DNA of 64,000 nt from Chrysoperla carnea (taxonomy: Eukaryota; Arthropoda; Insecta; Neuroptera; Chrysopidae): the NCBI RefSeq assembly GCF_905475395.1, contig NC_058342.1, positions 33,066,140 through 33,130,139 on the forward strand, written 5' to 3'. Positions 28,501 through 43,500 of the stretch are shown here, in pieces. A program made the position numbers and the translations under genes. The notes beneath the pieces are model-generated. The model was not told the origin of the DNA and made no database searches. It saw only the letters and a program-made list of their open reading frames with translations. Within the stretch, counting starts at the first letter, position 1. Every line of letters begins with the position of its first letter.

Positions 28501-31500
28501 TATTAAATATAATTAATTAGTAATTAAAATATCTGTGAAAATTAATTTTTCACATTATAAAAACAACTCAATAAACTTTTCTCTGTCTTTATTGAGACTT
28601 CAAAAATTTCATTTGTTTATTTTAAAAGCATAAATTCATTTTGTTTATGACATTTTTGAGAATATTTCACATTCTTTTTTATTTTATATGAAAATTCTAT
28701 CAGAAGTTATTATTATTAAACATGTGAAAACAAACAATTGACTGAGTAAATTGTTGAAATACCATGTATAGAAAGTGTTGATTACTCTATCACATTACAC
28801 ATACATACATGTCACACACATATAACTGATATACCCATATAATACTACAATTTGCGCATAATATGCGCTTTCACGGGTAAACAGTGATGTATACGAAAAA
28901 ATGTTTCAAACAAAAGTTGTTAATTTTTTTATCAGGAACATTTTTTACATTTAAACTTTTATTCTATCTCTATTGGTTTACAAGATCGGTCCTACGGACC
29001 CAAGACGTCTTCAGTACGCTATAAAAATTTTAACAACAATATTTGAAATTTATTAGACAGTATATTACTTTCATATAACCAACTCATGCGTTTGTGTCAA
29101 CTTCACCACTCAATCCCAACGGTATTACATTCGTGGCACCGTTCCCCATATATGATCTCACGATGAGATTGAGACAACCTCATATCGATTGGTATTAAGA
29201 ATTTTTTGTTCAGTTTATAGTTTAAAATAAAAATAACGATGTGGATTGCCTTTGTTATAGATGGATGTCTGAAAAACGGAGGTTAAACCCTATTATTATT
29301 ATTGTTATTAAAATTATTTATTTTTTTTCTAAAATTGAATTGTGATGAGGTAGATTAGAATTCAGTAATGATCTGTATAACTAAAATTGTGGATATTTTT
29401 AAAAAGTTGATAGCTAAAAATAAAACATATAAAAATTTGATAGATATTTTTGGCATTCGGAAGTTTATTTATAAATTTGCGCATTGGTACAGGGATGCAT
29501 AAAACATTTGATTGATATTGTTTGTGTAACTTTGTGCAGGGGCATATTGCATGGAATGTTACTGGTAGTAAATTAAATGCGAGCAGTAAGTATGTGGCTA
29601 TATGCGGCCGCGGTTGTTTCAAGGTAGCTATACATGAGAGTGGAGAACGCTGAATTCTGTATAACCAAAGTCAAGTCAATACATGTTTAGTGTTGACTGT
29701 TATTAGTTTTATATTATGATTCAATAAATAACGAAAACCAAATGAAATTCTTAGTCGCCCATTAATTTTTATTTCAAAATTTATTTTCACATAAATTTCC
29801 ATTTCATCAAAAATGAAAATTTCAACATTGCCAATACACAATACATAGTGATTATGAAAAATCATTCATATATATTGATTTCAAATTCAATTTTCACTCA
29901 TTTTTCAATTCAATTGATTGAGTTAATTGTTGAAATACCATGTATAAACAGTTTTGATTACGCAATCGTTTGTTTTTTTTAGAGTCAAGCAAGTAAAGAG
30001 TGATAGCCACTCTTAGATAGCCATACATGCATACATGTCACACACACATATAACTGATATTTCCATATAATACATCCTATTTAATTTGCGGGTAAACTGT
30101 GGTATTTACGAAAAAATATTTCAAACGAAAGTTGTCAATTTTTTTTATAAGAACCTTTTTTTCATTTAAACTTTTGTTCCTATGGCCTTTTTGACTCAAA
30201 ACCCAATAGACTTACGTTGCCCATTTACGAACTAAACCTCACTTTTTACGTCTTGAGCATTCGTTTTTAGTTATCGTGTTGTTGGACAGTTGGACGGACA
30301 TACAAACGACAACCGGAAACGGATTTTATGAACACCAATACCAAAATTTTGCTCGAAGCATCAATATTTTTAAGTTCTACAAACTTGGCACTAAACTTAA
30401 TATACCTTTATATTGCTGATGTTTTTCTAATCATTTTTACATCTTCATAAAGCTATGATCATTTTTTGTAAATAGGCCTTTTCATCATGTCATAAGCGCA
30501 AGTGCAGCGTTTATTTTTTTCGTACTGACAGCAATAAGTAAGACTAAGATAGAAGATATTTGTTATTCATTTTATCACATTGGTTATAAATCATTTAGTA
30601 CGAAACAAAAGTGAATCGTGATTTTAAAATGAAAAGCTCTATTGTACCAAGTTTCCTAAATGGTACCAGGACAAAGTTGCTAAAAAACTATATTTTAAAT
30701 TCCTAAACTAAACATAAAAATTATGTTTATTTAGGATTTTTATACATTTTGACTGTAATTTTTAAAAAACTTCGAAGGCGTTCAATTTTAAATATCGTAG
30801 CGTCTCAAGCTTTTACAAATAGCTAGGTATAAGTGTTAAATTATTTTTTACTTTTTATTACATTAAAAGCTTGTTACAAAAAAGTATTTTTTTATTAAAT
30901 TTTTATGTAATTGTGAATGAAGTTTGATTTAAATAGAAAAAAAATTTTGTTTAACCCTGCATGATCCACATCTTACCATCTACAAAGTTGATGCTTTAGT
31001 ATGACAAAATTTATAGATATTATGAATATTATTTTGTTTTGAATATAACACATTTAAGGATGTATGAGCGCCAGGTCAATTTTGGATAAAATTACTTCAT
31101 TTTTTTTTTACGAAGTCTAAATGTATTCTGAAAATTTTAGGGAGTTTGCCTGATTATTTAAATAAATAACTTTAAAAGTAGACATATTTAACATTGGTTT
31201 TATGCGCTAAAAATAGATCCTTAATATTAACCGATATAAGGTTGTCTCAACATCATAAGTGCCACGAATGTGATACAACTACCGTACGGGGTTGAGTGGT
31301 GAAGTTGACACAAACGCATGAGTTGTTTGTATGAAAGTACTATACTGTGTAACTAATTTCAAATATTGTTGTTTAGAAATGCAGCATAGTTTTAAACAAT
31401 TTCTTTTTTGATAGGTTCTACCACTTATAAATATTATGACAAAATACTGATGTGATTGTCACAACCACATGAGCAAGGAAAAAAATAACAGGTTTATACT

Positions 31501-34500
31501 TGCTAACAGGTTTACTTAAAAAAAAATTAGATTTCTTCAAAACGGATTTGGACCAGTGACATATGGATTACTATTGATTTTAGTGTTCTTTATCTACACT
31601 TTAGCCAACTGCGCTATTGATGCTTGTTGCAATACCAAAAAATGGTATTATATATTATAAAAATGATAAATAAGTTTCTTTCAAACTTTCTGTAAGTAAG
31701 TAACAACAATCTTCATGTAGTTGGCTCAATAACATATGCCCTAGACATGATAGATATGCGATCATAATAACCAAATACTCTCTTTAAAGCAAACGCAATA
31801 AATTTTATTTTAATTGATCGATTCGCTTTATTTACACGATTATATATTCCTAACTAAGAACAAATTTATTTTCTATCAATAAAATGCATGACTTTAAACT
31901 AAAATCAATCTCTTTCATAGAAGTAATGATTTTGTACAAATAATTTCAACCACAAGTCTAAAATTGCCTTGACACTCGTACTACCTTAAATCTGATGTTA
32001 ATCCTGCTTTTGCTTTTGATGATGAATACTGAATATAACTGAAAAGCATTACTGGAAACCATTCAATCTGTTTTACTTTAATGTTAAAGTTATTGAATAA
32101 TATTAACATTACTTTTAGTTCAATCATTATTATTTATTAAATGGGTCATTCTACGGCAAAAAGGTATATTTTCATATAGAGAAGCGCCACTATAAAAATG
32201 TTAGAATTTAAATTTAATTATATAAGACTTTATATTTAAAGTAATTCATTTGTGCACATCTGCAAAGTGGCAGTATATTTTTTCATTTTTTAAATCGTTT
32301 TTAAGAGTATTAGAAGAGTATCTGTAAAAACTAATATGTTTGCTTAATGAACTTATTATTTAAAATTTTTTAGCGTGTTTTTTACTAAGCGGTACATTTT
32401 TAGAATGTGAGTATATTTTTCGTCAAACTTAGACATAATAAGCTTGAAAATGAAGGGTGGATCATAGAATTTGATTAAGGAAGATAAGGATAGGACAGAC
32501 AAAAACTTGCTAGAGTAATAACATACATATAACATTTAGAATAACAATATACCTAAATTAAATTGAATGTCTCATTCGTATAATTATAATGAATAATTCA
32601 AAATGTAATTAATTTTAGTGAGCAATTATTAATTAGAATAAACAATAAATTACTACGGATTATACAATTATATAAACACATTCTAGCTATTATATAATAT
32701 GATATTTGATTATTTTAAACAGTTCACTTCTTAAAAACTGTACAATATTTAAGCCTAGTACAATATTTAAGGAGCTGACTTGTATTTTTACGTAAAAGTC
32801 CCAACACGAAGAAAATAGAACTTAGTACAAATTTTTTTTTAGTGTAATTAAAAGAATCAATTAGAAACACTAATGGAAAAATCGATTAATCACTTTCGCC
32901 ATCAAAAGAATCACTTTCTCAGGAGAAAAACACACAAATCTTGAAAATGGCTTGAACAGGGGTCGAATTTATTTTGTAATTTCAGTAATCAAGAAAAAGG
33001 GTTAATCTGACTAATTTCCTAGATTTTATTACCTTTTTCTGAATTTGGCAATTTTCTTAGAATTAACTGAGAAGTGGTTGAAGACCCAAAAATCAATAAT
33101 AATCGTATAATTCAAGTCACTGAATTGATGTTTTTGGTACAACGCCTAATTTTACTCATTTTGAAATTCAAACTCACTTTTTACGTCTTAAAAATTTCAG
33201 CTCGATATCTTTTTTTCATTTTTGAATTATCATGCCAATAGAAATAGACTAATTAGGTAATATTATGAACACCTATACAAAAATTTTGTTCGTAGTATCA
33301 ATATTTCTAAGCGTTACAGACTTAAAGTACTAAACTTAATATACTCCGATATATTTTATGTATACAGGCTATAAAAATAGTTTTTTCTGATATACTTTCT
33401 TCGTATTATTAAATTTAATTAGGTTAGATACTGAATATTTGAAAATTTTAAATCGTAATATTTATATAGAGATAATACCATAGAGATGTATAGACATAGA
33501 AAACGCAATAAGTGAATTCTTAGCCACAGTGAGAGAGGTAGAAAGAGACAGAAATTGTAGCTTTATAAGAGAGAATAAGACAGCTGTTTTTATCTGTCTC
33601 TTTACAACTATACGTACCTTATTCATCTGTCTCTCTCTACTGCGATTAATGCATCTCTATGGTATTATCAGCTCTATGGATAATTATTATAAGTTGTTCG
33701 GTATATCCTCCTGGGCCATGATTAATATTATCCAGTTTGAATACACGACTAGTATTTGATTAAAATTGAGTAATTTTTTGTATCAATAATTCTGAACACT
33801 CTGTACTATGTATTAATGAGGACAGAAAATTTTTGAGTCATGCGATTTTAATAATAACATATAAATATAAAAATATTTATATGTTTTATCAAACGAAAAA
33901 GTCGTAAACATTTTAGTGAAAATTTATAGCACATACTACCAAGAAAATATGTATGACATGCTCACGATGACAAATACATTATTTATGAATATTTTAAATA
34001 ATTTTTACTTTGGCGCCATTTTTATTTTAAAACATTCGAACGATCATAAACAACTTACAACAGGTTTATTTACCATATGTACGAAAATTATGTAAAAAGA
34101 AAATTTTTTAAAATTTGATTTGGGTATTGTTTTTGAGAACTTTACCTAAAAGATGTAATAAGTGTTGAATGCGTTACAGATAGGCGTAATTCATCAAGAA
34201 ATTGGCCAAAAATTGGTATTAGGATTATCATAACAATCGTAGTCAGAGGTTTTGAAATATTTTTAGTTTTGATATTTGAGAATTTTAAGAGCCTAAATGG
34301 CCGAGCGGTCTAAGGCGTTTGTCTTTGTCTGATTGTCCATTTAGACTTAGGTTGCGGGTTCGAATCCAGGCAGCGGCAGTGTGAACAATTTATAATTAAT
34401 GGGAGTGCAGAATTGATCACATTGTCGTCGCTTGGATAAGAACGTTATATGGAATAAAGATTGTGGATTATGGAATTGTGTACTTACCATTTGTTGTGGC

Positions 34501-37500
34501 ATTGAATGTATGAAATCTTTGGATTTGTAAATTATTATCTAATTCTGGAGTAATAATACTGTTTTCTTTGGCCATTGTTTTTAAATCTTCTTCACGTAAT
34601 TCTACGTATTTCTTGTATGTGTCTGCGTACTCTTCTTGACTGATATTCAACTGAAATCAAACAGAAAATACAAGTTATTAATGAGTGAATCCAACCCTGT
34701 ATAGGCTAAAAAATTTCAATAATGTTTGAATTGTGTAATCAATTGATAAAATTAAAATATGAACGTTGTCATTGAAAAATTTCAATAAATCAGTTTACAA
34801 AAAAAAATTACAGTTAAAATCAATTAACACAATTACAAAAATATCTCCAATCGCGTTATCAATTTCTAAAAAAAAAAAAAAAAACAATTAATTTGCCATG
34901 TACAAATATTTAACCATAATCAGTTATCATAAATTTTATTTAATTAATACTCAATTATTTTTCCAAACGTTTCACTTTGTTTAAGGTCTTTTAAGCCATA
35001 AATATCATCAGTTATTTTGACTGTATTTGATTTTTTATACCCTGTATATATGAAGTATATTAAGGTATACTAAGTTTAATCCCAAGTTTTTAACGCTTAA
35101 AAGAGTTGATGTTACAAAAAAAAAAGTGAGAAGAAAAATACCCTTATTACTTTGTGTGTAAGAATGGCTATTTTTCTTTATTTACATGACGTAAAACACA
35201 TACGATTACGTAATCAACACTGTCTATACATAGTATTTCAACAATTAACTCAGTCAATTGTTACACGCTAAGGAGAGGGGGTTAATTTTCTTGACACTGT
35301 CATTTATATTGTCATTTTACATTCTATCAACTACCTATAAGCAAATTTTCATCTTTTTCACGCAATTTTATCGGTATTCGGAAAGACCCGAGAAAAATCG
35401 ACCGAAAAAATAGAAGAAAAATTTTGTCACAAAAATTTACACCTTAAAGTATGATCGAAATTTCACTGTACGATTGAATTCAGGCATGGGCGAGTTATTT
35501 TAAATCGAAGTCACAACTTTATTGTGTGTCATAAACTTAATTGTGTGTCTCTTTATTCAAGTCCACATTGCTCATAAAGGAGGAAGCGAGACGGATATAC
35601 GACTGCTCTACCTACCTCAGTTTCTCTAATAGTAATAAAATAGGTAGAAAAAAGAGTTGTATCTCTGTCTTACTCGTATTTATGGTAAGGAGTTCGAGGG
35701 ACTTCTGTAAGTCCCATTTGACTTAAATTACTATAAAAAAATTGTTTTTCCTTGTAATCTAATAATTTTTAATTAGCATTTGCGGTGAAAGAACCTCCTG
35801 AAGGGTACAGTCTCGCTCTAATGTGTTATGCGGCATAATGTTATTTGTTAATATGGCAAAAGCTATTAAAAATATCATTAATGAAAGACTTTGACTTTTT
35901 TTTTACAAAAAGTACACAAAAATTTGAAAGAAATATACAATTTAGTTATATAACAAAAAATATATGTTATTGGTCGATGTCTGTGTCTGTATCTTGGTGG
36001 CGTCACAAGATACTAACTGACTCGTCGTCGTCTTGAACGTTGAACGATATGGTACGGTACATTCTTATTTGTGATACATCTCATATGGTAATCGTTATAT
36101 AATATGGGTGCATGATTTCATAAATATGTACTTCACTTCACTCTGATTCAAATGATATCGTATTTCTCAAACGAATTGTAACAAGCAAACCAATGCAACG
36201 TTAACGACTAACGACCTAGCCAGTAACGAGTCCAAGTCATTCAGTCAGTGTTACACTTATTATGTATGTCCGTCTGTCTCTGTTTGTCTGTCTGTCTGTC
36301 CAGTCTACTTACATTACAAAATAGAAGTCAATATATTTGCCGTTGTACTGCCAACTATTACAATTAGATTCAATGCACCACCCTGATATTAAATGCATTT
36401 ACTGTTTTTTAATGGATGCAATGAACTTTTCAAATTGTCAATATTATTCAAGAATTCATTAAGTCTCTTCTTAAGGAGATATGCAAGGATTGAATAATAC
36501 TAGGGATTTCAATAAAACTTTATATAAATACATTTTTTGATTATCAAAGTTTCCAAAAATCACCAAAAAAATCCTAGGTCATCGGGCTTTTTATTAATTT
36601 TTTTATCGTTCAAAGTTGGCTGAAAAAATTATGAATCATATAGGTTATCCTTTTTAATTGGATATTTCTATATCAAAAAATCTAGAGAATGTGATAAAAA
36701 ATTATCTAAAATATTTAGACAATCTTGTAGTTTATAAAAATTACCATCAAAATATAAGGTTGTCGATGATATCAAAACAAAATTTTTATTTAATTATGAG
36801 TTCATCGAAGATCTAATTTTTTTATGAACAGAGACGACTATAGTTAGTTTATTAATGATTGAAGAGCGATATCTATATTATCAAATTTATAAGCATCGCT
36901 TGCACACAATATATTATATATTTTTGTAGTTGCGAGGTATTATTAAGCTTAAAATAATCACAATAAACCAAAACTTTTTTACAATTAAAAGTGAAGCTAA
37001 TAAAAGCGCGTTAATGATAGGAATACATATAGAATCAAATCAATGAATTAATTCATATAAGTGAATGTAAAATAGCCTTAATTGAAATAATTGATAATAG
37101 TATTGTTATTGGTATTTATTTATGTATTATGTAATTTGTATAGTCCCGTTCAATAAGTTAAACAACTCATCTATAAAAAACCTTGATTTGGAAAGTGCGT
37201 GAAAGAATTTTAATATCGCTATAATTAACCTAAAATATTTATATTAAAATAATCATCAGTTAAAAAGTTAAAATCGGTTATAGCGACAGTATACATATGT
37301 AGGTCGTTATAACAAACTAATTTTAACAGCAATTGGTCGTTATAACCAATGTATGAGGGTTGAAATTATTACAGATTGAATGGTTTCAAATGATGCTTTT
37401 CACTTATTTTGAGTATTTGTCATCAGAATCAAAATCAGAATCAGCATTACCATCAGTACGAGCGCCAAGCCTAGTTTGGACTTGTGGTTGAAATTATTTG

Positions 37501-40500
37501 TATCTTATTTTCAAATTTGATGATGAATTTTGTTATAACTTCATGAATGTAGACGAAAAATAAGAATATAATTTTTCGATATCTTCCTTAGTTTTCGAAA
37601 TATCGAAAGCTAAATAATTAAACAAAATTTTCAATTATCGATATTTTGAAAATTACTCCAAGTATAGAAAAATTTTAATCTTACTTTTCGTCTTATAATT
37701 GTCAAGTTATAGTATAATTCACCGTCAAAATTGAAAATAAAATTCAGCCTTACTAAATCGGGCATAACGGTTTTTTTTCCAATAATTTATTAAGGTTTTA
37801 ACTTAAATTTAAATAGCTTTTTTTTTTTTAATTTCTTCCGATTAGTTTTGGAGAAATCTATAAAAACATATCATCCATCTACCGTTTTACCATAAAACTA
37901 ATGTTAAATATGTCTACTTTTAAAGTCATTTCGACTTAGTCCAACTTTATATAAAAAAAACAAGCCTTTTATCCAAAATTTCCTTGGTGGTCATACAACC
38001 TTAAATTTCTCACTTTTAAAATCGTTAATCGAAAATTATATTTTATAGATTTTTTTTTTAATAGATTGTCGCATTTTTTTTGAACCTGTCTGTATATGGT
38101 ATTGTATATAATTGATATGCGTTTGATTTGATTTTGATGAAATTGATGTCAGATTTAGTGTAATTATTTAATTTATGCGAAACGTAAGTTAAAAATTATA
38201 TGAACATCATAATTAGTTTATTACCGCTACTGCTACAAGCTACAAGGTCTAAGCCGTTCGTAGCGATATAACAGTGTAACATTGATGTATAGCACTGTAC
38301 CTATATCATTTACTAATTATTATTATCTAATTAAATATTGATTACATAATTATTAGATGGTAGGATACTAATTGTAATTTCATTATTTTTGGAATTATAT
38401 ATGGCTACGTTTATTATGTAACGTGTAAAGCATCCTTTATAAATACCATCTATTCAGTATCTTACACTGAAAAAAAATTCTTAATATGAACCGATATGAG
38501 GTTGTCTCAACATCATAGGTGCCACGAATGTGATAAAACTACCGTACGGGGTTGAGTGGTGAAGTTGACACAAACGCATGCGTTGTTTGTATGAAAGTAA
38601 TGTACTGTCTCACAAATTTCAAATATTGTTGTTTTGAAATTCAACATAAACAATCGTTTTTTGATTGGTTCTACAATTTATAAATGATGTGATTGTTACA
38701 ACTACACGAGCAAGTAAAAAGGTTTATACCTGCTATCCAAGACTCAGTTGACCTATGTTGCTCATTTACGATCTCACTTTTTACGTCGTGAGTAGGCTAT
38801 AAAAATTTCTTCTTGATCTCTTTTCATTTTTGAGTTATCGTGTTGACAGACGGACAGTCAGACTTTCGAAAATGAACTAATAAAGTGATTTTATGAACAC
38901 CTAAATTTTGTCGGTAGCATCAATATTTCTAAGCTCTAGCAAATCTTAGAATACTTTGATATATTTTATAAATACAGGGTATAAAATTTGTCTGTGCTAT
39001 ACTAAGGGCAATCGATCAATAAATGATTAGTTTAAACAGTGCTTAATAAATAATGAGTTCTTGCTCTTTTTATACCATGTATATGAAATATACCAAGGTA
39101 TACTAAGTTTAGTCCCAAGTTTGTAGCTAGAGCTTATAAATATTGATGCTATGAACAAAATTTTGGTATAGGTGGTCATAAAATCACCAAATGAATCCAT
39201 TTCCGGTTGTCTGTCTGTCTGTCCGTCTGTCTGTGGACAATATAACTCAAAAATGAAAAGATATATCAAGCTGAAATTTTTATAGCGTGCTTAGGACGTA
39301 AAAAGTGAGATCGAGTTCGTAAATGAGCAACAGTGGTAAATTAGGACTTGGGTCCGTAGGACCCATTTTGTAAACCGTTGGAGATAGAATCAAAGTTTAA
39401 ATGTAAAAAATGTTCCTTATAAAAAAATAACCAACTTTTGTTTGAAACATTTTTACCCGTGAAAAGCGCAAATCATGCGCAAATCGTATAGTATGTATTA
39501 TATGGGAATATCAGTAGTATATGTGTAACATGTATGTATGTGTAATGTGACAGAGTAATCAACACTTTCTATACATGGTATTACAACAATTAACTCAGTC
39601 AACTGTTTGTTTTCACTTGTTTTTAAAAAAGTTAATTGTAGTTTTTTTTTTTGTGTTAATATATTTTAGCATTTAGCAGTGAGGACTGACTTCGCATGTT
39701 CAGCAGTGTTCAGTGTTCATGAGTGTAATGCTGATGTTGAATGTGTAAGAGAAAGTAAATAAAAAAATAGTATTACAGCATGTGTCGTAAAAAGTTTTTT
39801 TTTTTTTTTTTAGTAGGTCAGTAATTAATACCATGTGCGATGTGCGATGTACATGTGTTTGATCTAAAATTAACACCCCACAATATTCATACAAATTGTG
39901 TATCCGGTAAAATCAAATAAATACAAAGGGGTTGAGTTACCCTTCTTAATCACCCTATTACTACACTGAAACAAAAAATTAAAATAATGACAACCTCATC
40001 TTGAAGTTGGCCGTTTCATATTGAAATAAAAATACTTTCAAACAATTTACTTGGAACAAGTACAGCTAAATATTTGTATTTACAATAGAATAGGATTGAA
40101 TTTGAAATACTAATTCATTGATACAAAATCACTGCAGTAAAATAAACAAAATCATTACTTCTATGAAACAGATTGATTTTAGTTTTAAAGTCATGCATTT
40201 TATTGATAGAAAATAAAATTGTACTTAATTGGAATATATAATCGTGTAAATAAAGCGAATCGATCGATTAAAAGGAAGCTTCTTTGCGTTTGAATTAAAT
40301 AGAGTTATTATGATCGCATATCTATCATGTCTAGTCCATATGTGATTGATCCAACTTCATGAAGATTGTTGTTACCAGTGAACAGAGAGTTTGAAATAAA
40401 CATATTGACCTTTTTTGAAGCATTTAGCATATTTTTGGTATATATGTAACAAGCATCGATAGCGCAATTGTAAAGCTGTAGACTGAGGACAAAATCAATC

Positions 40501-43500
40501 GTACATATTCCATATGTCGCTGGTTCAAATCCGGTTTGAAGAAATCTATTTTTTGTTTAAATAAACCTATTAGCAGGTATAAATCTTTTATTTCTTTTAC
40601 TTGCTCATGTAGTTGTGACAATCACATCAGTATTTTGTTATTATATTTATAAGTGATAGAACCAATCAAAAAAGCTTGTTTAAAACTTTGTTGCATTTCA
40701 AAACAACAATATTTGAAATTTATTAGACAGTATATTACTTTTATACAAACAACTCATGCGTTTGTGTCAACTTCACCACTCAACCCCGTATGGTAGTTGT
40801 ATCTTATTTGTGGCACCATTCGCCATATTTGGTCGAGCGATGAGGTTGAGATAACCTCATATTGGTTGGTATTAAGAATTTTATTTCAGTGTTCATTTTA
40901 TTGGGCTATAGCGCGGTGCCTATCGCAAATTCTATCAAGGAGTGATTTTTTAGTCTTTATAAATATACAAGGAGCCCTCATTGAACGCCTCCTGTTCAAA
41001 AATATGTCTACTTCCACCTGGCTGCAAGAAGCCCACAAAAGCGCGATCCCTGTAGCATTTGCTACTCTTGCGACGTAGCTAAATCGCCACTGAATAGACG
41101 TAACATCTTAAAATGAATTTTAAACACAAATATCCGTTTCAGCTTGCTCTATGTAACCCTTTAATTATATGCAAAATTAAAAATTTGACCAGGAAAATCA
41201 TTGAAACATTGTTTATATGATTCACATTCAGAAGAGAACGGAATCAGAAGCGTGAATACCCACGTGACAGTGACAATCACAATGATCTTAGCAAAAATAA
41301 ATTCCCCTCAACAGAATTGAACATGTACCTGTGTGCCCCTTGCCTCGCACTCTCCCCCTCAGCACCAGAACACAGAATTATTCATGGCGATTATTTAGTA
41401 TGTATAGCGGCGCAGCGCACTGGCTTCACATTCAATTTTTATTTGTATTTAATATCAAAGTACAATTATTTATTATTATTATTTTTTTTTTATATTAAAA
41501 TGTCATCCTTGATAAATCTTGTGAAATTTTGCGTTGATCACGGAACTAATTATGTGACGTCATACAATATAATTATACGTCATCAAGTGGGTCCGTAATA
41601 TGCAAACGTAATGATAGACACCTTTTAATAAAAATGATTCATAATCTAATTTCACATCTAAATCTGTGTGTTTTTTTTTTCATTTGACTTTCATGTTATG
41701 TATGTTGAATTATGGACGACTTGTGTTCAAAATGGAATGCCCAGTTGTTCAATCATATTAGACATTTGGTCATTTTAACCCCCAAGGAATTGAGTTTTTG
41801 AAAATTCAGCCAGTTTTTCTTTCATTCTTAATTCCAACCTATATAAGGTTTTCTTAACATCATAGCTAGATTAAATATGGCGAATGATGCCACGAAAGTG
41901 ATACAACTACCATACGGGGTTGAGTGGTGAAGTTGACACAAACGCATATGAGTTATTTGTATGAAAGTAATATACTGTCTAACAAATTTCAAATATTGTT
42001 GTTTTGAAATGCAACAAAGTTTTAAACAATCGTTTTTTGATTGGTTCTACAATTTATAAATATTATAACAAAATACTGATGTGATTGTCACAACTACACG
42101 AGCAGGTAAAAGAAATAAAATATTCATACCTGCTAATAGGTTTATTTAAACAAAAAAAAAATTTCTTCAAGCCGGATTTGAACCAGCGACATATGGAATA
42201 TGTACGATTGATTTAAGTGTCCTAAGTCTACAGCTTTACAACTGCGCTATCGATGCTTGTTACATATATACCAAAAATATGCTAAATGCTTCAAAAAAGG
42301 TCAATATGTTTATTTCAAACTCTCTGTTAACTGGTAACAATAAACTTCATGAAGTTGGCTCAATCACATATGGACTAGACATGATAGATATGCGATCATA
42401 ATAACCAAATACTCTATTTAAAGCAAATGCAAAGAAATTTTCCTTTAATTCATCGATTCGCTTTATTTACACGATTATATATTCCAATTAAGTACAATTT
42501 TATTTTACATCAATAAATTGCATGACTTTAAAACTAAAACCAATCTCTTTCATAGAAGTAATGATTTTGTTTATTTAACTTCAATGATTTTGTATCAATA
42601 AATTCATATTTTAAATTTAATCCCATTCTATTGTAAATACAAATATTTAGCTGTACTTGTTCCAATCATTAGTAAATTGTTTGAAAGTATTTTTACTTTA
42701 TTTCAAAATAAAACGACCAACTTCGGGATGTGATTGTCATTCATTATTTTTCAGTTTATTTTTAAAAGTTACAATCTTGGGTCTAAACTAAGTATATCTG
42801 GATATATTTCATATACACATGAAATAAAAAGCTTATGGAAGTATCCCAAATACGGTATATACGTTTATGCAGGTCGCACGAGGTCGTATTTATTATACTT
42901 TATAAGATTAGATTTTAAAATTTATTGTTCCGGAAATAAGAGTTTTATATTACAGAATACAAAAATTTTTGTTAGGCATGTCTGTCTCGTTGTAACTTAG
43001 TAGATGTAAATGTAATGAAGGCCACTGAACTACATACCTAGTAGGTAGCAGGTACTCCACTCCGTGTTCTTAGAACAATGATTGTCATTTTTTTTTCCTA
43101 CTCATTTACAAAAAAAAAAAAAATCTTTTTACTTCTTAGAAAATTTCTTTTTCATTTGTGAAATTTTATTTAGATCCGGTATTTGAATTTCTTATGTAAT
43201 AATTGTCAATTATTAATTCATTCTTGTAACATTCCATTGCAAGTAACCTTTTTCTGTGTGACTTTGAAATACTTATTCTTACAGTGGGTTTTTATTTCAT
43301 TTGCAAATTAGATATCCAAACCTGAAACCATCAAGGAGGTTTACATTTAGACTTTACTTAAGGATGTACGAGTACCAAGGCAATTTTCTATAATAAGCTT
43401 GATTTCGGAAAAATACACACGCTTTCTTGCCAAAAACTTAAATTTTAAACCTTTTTTAAACTGTCAAAAACGCGGGCATCTAATTTGATGACGTAATATC

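Noticed and set aside
19464-34444. Apparent Leu/Ser tRNA genes at the SINE heads
   Set aside because: The tRNA-like parts lack a proper acceptor pairing by eye and are always followed by the same SINE body, so they are SINE promoters rather than tRNA genes.
39962-42757. One 2.8-kb foldback transposon
   Set aside because: Each arm is a complete 930-bp element with its own two ends, and single copies occur elsewhere, so two independent opposed insertions are more likely.
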